Virus record (IMG/VR): IMGVR_UViG_3300042320_000254
Coordinates: 1 to 21,430 of that record
Strand: one strand, 5' to 3'
Length of the DNA: 21,430 nucleotides
DNA from: a virus
Below the pieces are notes generated by a model. That model saw nothing but the letters and a program-made list of their open reading frames with translations. It was not told where the DNA came from and searched no databases. This document shows positions 1 to 5,246 of this stretch, in pieces; position 1 is the first letter of the stretch; every line of letters begins with the position of its first letter. A program made the translations under genes and the position numbers.

Positions 1-65
1 CCACGAGCAAACCCATCGGACGTATTGGCTTGATCAGCAACGCCGGTGTAGCCGACGATGCCCAT
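1..65 (-). CDS. Start of an unidentified gene, cut by the window edge
   Basis: An open frame begins with ATG at 65 and runs off the left edge. Its first residues read MGIVGYTGVADQANTSDGFA. The start overlaps the TGA stop of the preceding gene in the arrangement TGATG, typical of translational coupling within one transcript. Position just after the capsid and decoration-like genes suggests a virion or head-to-tail gene, but 21 residues are too few to assign a family. Confidence 0.6.
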   Translation of the reverse strand, partial: MGIVGYTGVADQANTSDGFAR

Positions 66-367
66 CAGATACCTGCTTGGATGAGATTAAGCGTTGCGGT
101 ACCCGATCCCGAGTTCACCAGGACCTTGATGCCGGTTACCGGGAAGGCATAGTTGCCATCGGCATTGGCTGCCAGCGAAGCTACTGTGGGATGCGAGAAC
201 CAAGTCGAGAATCCCACAGCGGGATCGTCGAAGGTGTGCTGAACGGTATAGTTGACCGTCCCAGTTACAACGACACCAAACCCGACATTAAAAGGGCTGA
301 TGTTGGTATTCATGACCAGAGCGCTGCTTGAGCCTACTCCTGTCTTTGAAACGGATTGAACTTTCAT
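65..367 (-). CDS. Small beta-rich protein near the capsid genes (100 aa)
   Basis: I do not recognise the family. The protein is rich in Val, Thr, Gly and Asn and poor in charge, with alternating hydrophobic stretches such as FGVVVTGTVNYTVQ and GIKVLVNSGSGTATLN, which suggests a beta-sandwich. The start ATG is preceded by TAAGGA at a normal distance. In composition it resembles the 130-aa protein encoded at 996-1388, so both could be small capsid-surface or fibre-associated proteins. That is inference from composition and location. A stem-loop (388-403) lies between this gene and the preceding one. Confidence 0.7.
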   Translation of the reverse strand: MKVQSVSKTGVGSSSALVMNTNISPFNVGFGVVVTGTVNYTVQHTFDDPAVGFSTWFSHPTVASLAANADGNYAFPVTGIKVLVNSGSGTATLNLIQAGI

Positions 368-387
368 TGCAAGTCCTTAAAGTAAGC

Positions 388-403
388 GGGGGCCTTAGCC
401 CCC
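388..403 (-). other. Intergenic stem-loop, GGGGCTNNGGCCCC family (TAAG loop)
   Basis: On the minus strand the sequence reads GGGGGC-TAAG-GCCCCC, a perfect 6-bp GC stem with a 4-base loop. It begins 6 nt after the TAA stop of the basic Gly-Gly motif protein. No T-run follows, so it is not a standard rho-independent terminator. It belongs to a set of four hairpins with the same core placed the same way. A role in transcript 3'-end protection or weak termination is inferred. Confidence 0.75.
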
Positions 404-409
404 ACCGTT

Positions 410-985
410 TCAGCACGCGCCGCCGTAGGCCTTCTTAGCAATCCGACCGCCCTTTTTGTGGGTGTCGGCAAGCTTCGTAATGTACGGAGGTTTGGTAGCA
501 GGCACCTTCGGGTACTTCACTGCCTTGCCGTCGTCCTGAAGTCCGCCCTTCTTGAACTTTTGGATAACGCCACCGGTCGCATACTTCTCAATAACGCCGC
601 CGGTTGCATAGGCTGCAACACCACCCGATTTAAGGCCTTTATGCGCCTTGGAAGCAGGCTTGTCCTCGTGGGACTTGAGTTCCTTTTTGATGCCTTTCAT
701 CTCGGCCATTTCGGCCTTGTGCATCGACTTGGACTCAACCTCGCCGCCCTTCTTGCGCATCATTGGACCGCGCATACCGCCTTTAGGCACGGTCATCTTG
801 GGAGCGATACCACGACGTGCTGCCATGGGGATACCACGCTCTGAAGGCTTTGCAGCCGCAGGCATACCCATAGCGTCGGGCATCCCGCCCATCGCTTTAC
901 GTTGCACATGACCACCCTTCTTCAGCTTCAACTCCACTGAAGGCTCGGTGGTCATCATTTTCACCATCGGCTTGAACTGACCCAT
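410..985 (-). CDS. Basic protein made of K-G-G motif repeats (191 aa)
   Basis: The ATG at 985 is chosen because it follows AAGGAGCGGATC, a strong ribosome-binding site; upstream in-frame ATGs would overlap the preceding gene. The protein is very rich in Lys, Gly, Met and Ala. Short repeats recur: KKGGHV (22-27), KKGGEV (79-83), YATGGVIEKYATGGVIQK (126-143), FKKGGL (144-149) and KKGGRI (178-182). No enzyme motif, signal peptide or membrane segment is seen. The same motif type appears between domains of the two giant proteins encoded at 7715-14985. Low complexity and high charge suggest a DNA-binding or packaged internal protein, but this is inference. Confidence 0.75.
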   Translation of the reverse strand: MGQFKPMVKMMTTEPSVELKLKKGGHVQRKAMGGMPDAMGMPAAAKPSERGIPMAARRGIAPKMTVPKGGMRGPMMRKKGGEVESKSMHKAEMAEMKGIKKELKSHEDKPASKAHKGLKSGGVAAYATGGVIEKYATGGVIQKFKKGGLQDDGKAVKYPKVPATKPPYITKLADTHKKGGRIAKKAYGGAC

Positions 986-995
986 GATCCGCTCC

Positions 996-1388
996 TTATG
1001 CGAACGACTTGTAGACAATCGTCACACGGGCAGCGCCTGCACTTGCTGCTGTGCCGGTCTGGCTGAAGGTTACGGTTGCATAGTCAATATCGCTGGTACC
1101 CACGTTAGCCCAGGCACTGTATACGCCGGTCGTAGCGACCGAAGCGCGTCCAGCAGAGCCAACCGAAGTAGCAGCAACAAACGCCGCAGCCGACCCCGTC
1201 TTGCCTACCGTGACCGTGTTGGTCGTACCGGCATTGAAAGCAGTCGTCACGTCGATGTTGACATCAACGATCTGAGCGCCTGCGGGGAGCGTGCCAATGG
1301 TGACCGCGGCGGTGTCCGTATAAGCGATCGTTGCGGTGATCGCCGACAGTACGCCTGCTGCATTAGTCACATTGTTGTTGTACGCCAT
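996..1388 (-). CDS. Beta-rich protein next to the major capsid gene (130 aa), decoration-like
   Basis: The protein is dominated by Ala, Thr, Val and Gly with a regular alternation suited to beta-strands (IAYTDTAAVTIGTLPAG, VTFSQTG) and ends in VTIVYKSFA. It has no Cys and no Trp-rich or catalytic motif. The start is fixed by AGGAG a few bases upstream. Its place directly after the major capsid gene fits a capsid decoration or cement protein, but homology was not tested and a fibre component is possible. The ribosome-binding site lies in the 3' arm of a hairpin (1393-1409), so translation may depend on RNA folding. Confidence 0.7.
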   Translation of the reverse strand: MAYNNNVTNAAGVLSAITATIAYTDTAAVTIGTLPAGAQIVDVNIDVTTAFNAGTTNTVTVGKTGSAAAFVAATSVGSAGRASVATTGVYSAWANVGTSDIDYATVTFSQTGTAASAGAARVTIVYKSFA

Positions 1389-1392
1389 TTTT

Positions 1393-1409
1393 CTCTCCTA
1401 TGAGGAGAG
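1393..1409 (-). promoter_or_regulatory. Hairpin that covers the ribosome-binding site of the 130-aa gene
   Basis: On the minus strand CTCTCCT-CAT-AGGAGAG forms a perfect 7-bp stem with a 3-base loop. Its 3' arm contains the AGGAG used by the gene starting at 1388. The 5' three bases of this stem are also the last three bases of the neighbouring hairpin 1407-1424, so the two cannot both form completely. This suggests, without proving, translational control of the downstream gene. Confidence 0.6.
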
Positions 1410-1424
1410 GGGCCGAAGCCCCTC
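1407..1424 (-). other. Intergenic stem-loop after the capsid gene, C(TTCG)G tetraloop
   Basis: The minus strand reads GAGGGGC-TTCG-GCCCCTC, a 7-bp stem closed by the very stable C(UUCG)G tetraloop in RNA. It starts 6 nt after the TAA stop of the major capsid gene. There is no downstream T-run. It shares its core with the hairpins at 388-403, 19797-19810 and 20131-20144. Likely roles are protection of the abundant capsid message from 3' decay or partial termination. Confidence 0.8.
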
Positions 1425-1430
1425 GCCGGT

Positions 1431-2345
1431 TTAGACGCCAGGAGTACCGTACATGGCACGCGGGTCGGTCCAGCCGATGTCGTAACGCTCGGTGGCCTTG
1501 TAACGCATGGAGTCGGTTTCGAAATCACCTTCCATGGTCTTTTCAAGGGCACGGCGCATCATCAGCTTCATGCCTTCCGGTGCGTCGGTCTGCACCCACC
1601 ATGCGGTAGGCGAGGTCAAACGGCTGATAACCGAAGCGCCCTCGGACAGCAAGCCAATCGATTTGATCGGGTTGATGTCGTTGTTCGCGGTACCAGCACG
1701 CAGAACGCTCTTAAGCAGAACTTCAGCCTGGAAGGTGTTGCCAGGAGCAACAACCAACTTCAGCGGGTTCAAACGGATCTTCTTGCCGTTGTTGTCAACA
1801 GCCTGACGGATCTGGATGAGCATCTGCTCGAGCGACGTTTGCGAAAGGTTCGCAGCGGTCGTAAGCAGGTTGCTGAAGGTGCCCGAGACGATTGGGTGAG
1901 AGGCGGAGTTCAAAGGAACGCCGTCGCCACCGTTATAGCCTGCGGTAAAGGCACGGTTGAGCACGTTGGCTGCCAAGGTCTCCTTGGTCTCGACGAGAGA
2001 CTGTGCGAGGTGCTTAGCATAGACCTGACCAATCCGGATATGGTCGCCGTCTTCCACGAGCACTTTGGTCAGTGCGAAGGCCAAACCATAGACCTTGTAC
2101 ACATAGCGCTTGAGGAAGAGCACGCCGCCCTGCTGATATGTGACGGGAGTGCCGTCAGGCATTTCAGGGGCTGCGCCGAAACCATAAAGGACCGGCTCTT
2201 CGTGGTAGTTACGGGGGATACCGTTTTGCTCACGGAAAACGGTAGACCATTCATCGGCTCTCTGGTCGTAAATGCCGTCGAACGATTCGTTAAGGATCGG
2301 TTCGACAATCGACCGAAAGTCGGTACTGCGCATCGGGGCTGCCAT
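1431..2345 (-). CDS. Major capsid protein (304 aa), HK97-type fold expected
   Basis: Forms the icosahedral shell. The length and layout fit phage major head proteins related to the Mu gpT type. Features seen are an N-terminal segment with repeated aromatic and charged residues, the central run FTAGYNGGDGVPLNSASHP (about 133-151), then NLSQTSLEQML, the KLVVAPGN segment and TAWWVQTDAPEGMKL, and a C-terminal YDIGWTDPRAMYG. The order 'aGYnG-G.pLfs..HP' followed by 'LS..sLe', 'P..LvVa' and 'tAWw' is characteristic of that group. AAGGAGG sits 8 nt before the ATG. It follows the scaffold-like gene and two structural-type genes in the same direction. The fold is inferred from pattern recognition, not from a search. 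Confidence 0.88.
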   Translation of the reverse strand: MAAPMRSTDFRSIVEPILNESFDGIYDQRADEWSTVFREQNGIPRNYHEEPVLYGFGAAPEMPDGTPVTYQQGGVLFLKRYVYKVYGLAFALTKVLVEDGDHIRIGQVYAKHLAQSLVETKETLAANVLNRAFTAGYNGGDGVPLNSASHPIVSGTFSNLLTTAANLSQTSLEQMLIQIRQAVDNNGKKIRLNPLKLVVAPGNTFQAEVLLKSVLRAGTANNDINPIKSIGLLSEGASVISRLTSPTAWWVQTDAPEGMKLMMRRALEKTMEGDFETDSMRYKATERYDIGWTDPRAMYGTPGV

Positions 2346-2358
2346 GATCTAGCCCTCC

Positions 2359-2955
2359 TTAAGCGATGGTTACGGGGTAGGCCTTCGCCGAACCCGTGTA
2401 GATGGCACCGAACTGATGCTCGGCAATCTGGGCACGCACGATGACATAGGTATCGCCCCAAGCATTGTCGGGGTAAGGCGCAATGTCGATCACGCGCATT
2501 TGGGCGGAGGCGTTAGCTGCGGCAGCCGAGGTGCTCAGCATGCAAGCAGAAAGACCTGTGGTCGTGCTTCCGGCGGTCGTCGATGCAAGATCGTATTCCT
2601 GGCCGATCGCGGTTTGTGCGATGGTGGCGTTGGTCTGGATCTCATAAACGATGGCGGGATCGCTGTAGAAATACGCAACGATCTCGGTGGCCGAGGTGGA
2701 AGCAGGCCAGTAGTTGGAAACGCGCCGACGACCCGTGGTGTCGGTGAATTCCACGCCTGCGAAACAGCCCACAAAAGCGTCACCAGCAGCGGCAACAACG
2801 ATAGCGCCGGTGCTGACGTCGATCTTGACAGGCTGACCCTTAAGAATGTTCGTCGCGTAGCCCGACGTAATGCCATTGGCAATTGCTTGCGCACGGTCCA
2901 ACCCGGACGGGTGGAACGCAGGCCGCATGCCGAAGGCAGCAGAGGTAGCACTCAT
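2359..2955 (-). CDS. Structural-type protein upstream of the capsid gene (198 aa)
   Basis: The ATG at 2955 is preferred because it follows CAGGAG and leaves no overlap with the preceding gene; the in-frame upstream ATG would overlap it. The product starts MSATSAAFGMRPAFHPSG. It contains a beta-rich core (ILKGQPVKIDVSTGAIVVAA, FVGCFAGVEFTDTTGRRRVS) and an Ala/Thr/Ser-rich middle. Such beta-barrel-like proteins commonly lie next to capsid genes and may decorate or stabilise the shell. I do not recognise a named family, and the role is inferred from location and composition. Confidence 0.75.
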   Translation of the reverse strand: MSATSAAFGMRPAFHPSGLDRAQAIANGITSGYATNILKGQPVKIDVSTGAIVVAAAGDAFVGCFAGVEFTDTTGRRRVSNYWPASTSATEIVAYFYSDPAIVYEIQTNATIAQTAIGQEYDLASTTAGSTTTGLSACMLSTSAAAANASAQMRVIDIAPYPDNAWGDTYVIVRAQIAEHQFGAIYTGSAKAYPVTIA

Positions 2956-2974
2956 GTTAAAGACTCCTGAGGTC

Positions 2975-3511
2975 TCAACCCTGGAATACCGGGGGTCGAG
3001 TGGGTTGGTCAAAATTCATCCCGTCGCCCTCAACCATCCCAAGCCGTCTGCCGTTTGAGTCGCGTGCGCCTTGCAACTGCTCGACTTGCACCCGGATCTT
3101 CTCCTGCTCTTCCAGGGGCGCCTCGAAGTGAGCCTGCGTCATGTAGTCCTGATAAATGTCCATTGGAAGCTTGAACAAGATCATTTCGTTACATGCTACA
3201 AACCCTGCAAACTCGCCTGCTTTCACTTTTAGATGCTCAAAGCCGGGAAGATCATCAGCTTTAACAGGCTCGTAGCCCAGGCGCATCCGCTTGTGAATCG
3301 GATCATACGAATTGGTAGTCGATAGCCAACAAAGGTGGAAGCCGGGAATCTCCGGCGGTGTCGGGAGAGCCTCCTGTAGCCACTCCGACCGGAACATCTT
3401 GCGACGTTCCTCCGCAAAGGCAAAACCTGCCTCAGGTGCGTCACGCTGTCGATCCTCGGAAGCCCGAGTGCGTCGGCCAGCGTCAGAATTCTTTCTAAGC
3501 CTATCGTCCAT
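2975..3511 (-). CDS. Conserved phage head-region protein of unknown function (178 aa)
   Basis: The start at 3511 is supported by AAAGGAG 6 nt upstream and overlaps the scaffold gene's stop by 11 nt; a start 21 nt earlier lacks a site. The N-terminus is basic and Arg-rich (about 1-40). The core reads IPGFHLCWLSTTNSYD, then RMRLGYEPVKADDLPGFE, VKAGEFAGFVACNEMILFK and a helical C-terminus with EEQEKIRVQVEQLQ. I recognise this pattern from uncharacterised proteins beside capsid genes in proteobacterial phages, where the gene order is also scaffold, this protein, capsid. A role in head assembly is inferred. Confidence 0.75.
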   Translation of the reverse strand: MDDRLRKNSDAGRRTRASEDRQRDAPEAGFAFAEERRKMFRSEWLQEALPTPPEIPGFHLCWLSTTNSYDPIHKRMRLGYEPVKADDLPGFEHLKVKAGEFAGFVACNEMILFKLPMDIYQDYMTQAHFEAPLEEQEKIRVQVEQLQGARDSNGRRLGMVEGDGMNFDQPTRPPVFQG

Positions 3512-4484
3512 TTCCACTCCTTTGTTGTTCACGGTCGAAATCCATGAAGCGTTTGATCATCTTCATGCGTTGTTCCTTGTTGTCCCACATTCCAGCCTCC
3601 TTGATCGCAGCCACCCGCTGGGGTGAGAGTAAAAACTCGTTGCTACTACCTGAGGTGCTCGAACTGGACCGCTCGGAACCCGTTACAACAGAGCGTGGTC
3701 TCGGACGACTATTGCTCTTGCCTTGATTGTAACGATGAGGAAGGTACTTTGACAAGCGTTCATCAAGCTCGTCCCAATACTCTTCGGTTGATGGGTCGTA
3801 TCCCTCTTCGGCCATGGCTTTATCGATCTGAAGTGCTACCTTGGAATCGGTATCGCGGCCCTTGGGGTCGTACCACCGGTTTTTTGACATCCAATCGGAT
3901 GCTAGGCGCTGCATATCGGGGTCCGGGGGCTTAATTCCCGAGGTCTCGATCTGCCTGGAGGCCTGATGCTTGAGGTTTTGCAGCGCTTCGACCTGCCGCT
4001 TGGCCTCGTACATGGCTTCCTGGGCGTTTACCACCCCATCACCGTCGCCTGACTCGACTGCTTCCTTCAATTTCATCTGCGTCCAGCGCAACCGAACGTC
4101 AGCGTCCTCAATAGCCTTGTCCACTCGGGCCATTTCTGCCCCAGAGGTGCGCTTTTCGAGGCTTGCAAGGCGTTCGGCAAGCTCCTGATTCTGCTTTTTG
4201 AGCGAGGAGATCAGGTGATAGTTGTGGCGCTTCTCTTCTTTACCCAATTGCCGCTTAAGCTTGCGCTCTTCGCGCCTTGCGGCTCGAATTGCCTCGCGAT
4301 CGGGGTCCGAAGGGTCGATGTCATCGTCTTCGTTGTTGTTAACAAACCCGTTATGGACCGAAATATCCGGCTCCGGAGGGGTCTGATCGATGGGCTCAAC
4401 GCTATCGGGCAGTTCAACAATGGCCGAGCCATCGTTTGCCTCCTGAACGTTAAGCTGCATTTCTAGCTTGTCGCTTGCATTCAC
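3501..4484 (-). CDS. Scaffold-like head assembly protein (327 aa)
   Basis: A GTG start is used, preceded by GGGAG at 6 nt. The protein shows the usual plan of a scaffolding protein: an acidic disordered N-terminus (about 1-65, with NNNEDDDIDPSDPDRE), a long charged helical/coiled-coil section (about 65-190, KQNQELAERLASLEK, ALQNLKHQASRQIE), then a Trp/Tyr-containing section, a Ser-rich low-complexity stretch near 270-285, and a basic C-terminal helix (MKMIKRFMDFDREQQR) of the sort that contacts capsid protein. It lies between the co-chaperonin and capsid genes. No protease domain is visible, so it probably exits or recycles rather than self-cleaving. Function is inferred from composition and position. 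Confidence 0.8.
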   Translation of the reverse strand: MNASDKLEMQLNVQEANDGSAIVELPDSVEPIDQTPPEPDISVHNGFVNNNEDDDIDPSDPDREAIRAARREERKLKRQLGKEEKRHNYHLISSLKKQNQELAERLASLEKRTSGAEMARVDKAIEDADVRLRWTQMKLKEAVESGDGDGVVNAQEAMYEAKRQVEALQNLKHQASRQIETSGIKPPDPDMQRLASDWMSKNRWYDPKGRDTDSKVALQIDKAMAEEGYDPSTEEYWDELDERLSKYLPHRYNQGKSNSRPRPRSVVTGSERSSSSTSGSSNEFLLSPQRVAAIKEAGMWDNKEQRMKMIKRFMDFDREQQRSGNGR

Positions 4485-4500
4485 GGTTTTCTCCCAAAAC

Positions 4501-4917
4501 CTAGATGTAAATGTGCATCGTCAAGGGGTCCATCGTGACCTTGGCGATGATCTCGTGGTCGTTGAAGATGCAAAACAGCGCCTTTTCATCGCTTCCGGGT
4601 ACCGCAACCTCCCATCGATCCCCGCCCCACTTGGGAACGCGGACGAATTCGCCGATTTCGCACCATGAGCCTTCCGGCCATGGGTCCATCGAGTCGCGTT
4701 TACGGAAAGCAAGGGGGCCGATAGCAATAACCTTGGCCACTTGGCTGTTCCACTTCTCAACCTCTTTGGTCTCTTCGACCAAAACGATGCCCGAAGACGT
4801 CGTTTTCTTCTTGGGCGACTTGATCTGAACGAGCAATCGAGCGCCTAAGGGTGCTGCACCTGGGTGAACTTCAGGAAATGCTTCCCGAATCGCCGCTTCA
4901 TTCGAAGCGTTAGTCAT
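4501..4917 (-). CDS. Phage-encoded GroES-like co-chaperonin (138 aa)
   Basis: Lid of the GroEL folding chamber in the cytoplasm, probably helping fold phage capsid protein. The order of elements is that of the Cpn10 family: P-L-G-A-R-L-L-V (23-30), a basic mobile loop ending in T-T-S-S-G-I-V-L (39-46) whose IVL tripeptide matches the GroEL-binding one, the strand KVIAIGPLAF (62-71), W-C-E-I-G-E-F-V-R-V-P (85-95), and a C-terminal DHEIIAKV. It is longer than bacterial GroES (about 97 aa), with an extra N-terminus and an insertion around PWPEGSW, as seen in phage versions. GGAGG precedes the ATG. It overlaps the preceding small gene by 8 nt and is followed at once by the scaffold gene. Confidence 0.9.
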   Translation of the reverse strand: MTNASNEAAIREAFPEVHPGAAPLGARLLVQIKSPKKKTTSSGIVLVEETKEVEKWNSQVAKVIAIGPLAFRKRDSMDPWPEGSWCEIGEFVRVPKWGGDRWEVAVPGSDEKALFCIFNDHEIIAKVTMDPLTMHIYI

Positions 4918-5092
4918 ACTGATCCTCCGTTAAAAGTTGGTCGATAGCCTTCAGAGCTTGTTCAAGCCCTCGGTATTCACCTACGAGGCGCTGATACACC
5001 TCGTAACTGTTGGCATTACCGTTCGCCAAGGAGGTTGCAATATCAGCCTGCAACCCCTTGATGATCCCGATAAGCTGAGAAAAGTCGTTCAT
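4910..5092 (-). CDS. Small helical hypothetical protein (60 aa)
   Basis: Not recognised. The protein is predicted mostly helical (MNDFSQLIGIIKGLQADIATS; YRGLEQALKAIDQLL) with an acidic end, TEDQYD. The ATG overlaps the stop of the 51-aa gene as ATGA, and its own stop overlaps the co-chaperonin gene, so all three are probably translated together. AAGGA lies about 13 nt upstream and translational coupling may matter more. Confidence 0.65.
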   Translation of the reverse strand: MNDFSQLIGIIKGLQADIATSLANGNANSYEVYQRLVGEYRGLEQALKAIDQLLTEDQYD

Positions 5093-5244
5093 TTGCGCTT
5101 AAGTGCTTCCTTCTCGTAGGGGCGCAGGTTGGGCGACTCATCCTTTTTCTTGTTGGGCATAGGACGGCCGCCGTTCTTAAGCTTTTGGCCGGTCAGCTTT
5201 TCGCCCATGGCAAGACGCTTGTGCATGTTGATTGCTTCGCTCAT
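5089..5244 (-). CDS. Small basic hypothetical protein (51 aa)
   Basis: A short frame from ATG at 5244 to TGA at 5089. The product begins MSEAINMHKRLAMGEKL, has a basic Gly-Gly stretch LKNGGRPMPNKKK, and ends YEKEALKRK. The ribosome-binding GGAG lies inside the last codons of the portal gene, 7 nt before the ATG, and the stop overlaps the next start as ATGA. The NGGRPMP segment loosely recalls the Lys-Gly-Gly motif of larger proteins here. Function unknown; tight packing and a good binding site argue that it is real. Confidence 0.7.
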   Translation of the reverse strand: MSEAINMHKRLAMGEKLTGQKLKNGGRPMPNKKKDESPNLRPYEKEALKRK

Positions 5245-5246
5245 TT

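Noticed and set aside
388-403. GGGGC stem-loops as rho-independent terminators
   Set aside because: None of the four is followed by a T-run, unlike the hairpin at 16885-16909, so they are listed as stem-loops of unknown role.
1839-2444. Long open frames on the plus strand opposite the capsid gene (and similar ones opposite portal and polyvalent genes)
   Set aside because: They lie antisense to confidently identified genes, lack ribosome-binding sites and have composition expected of the complement of coding sequence.
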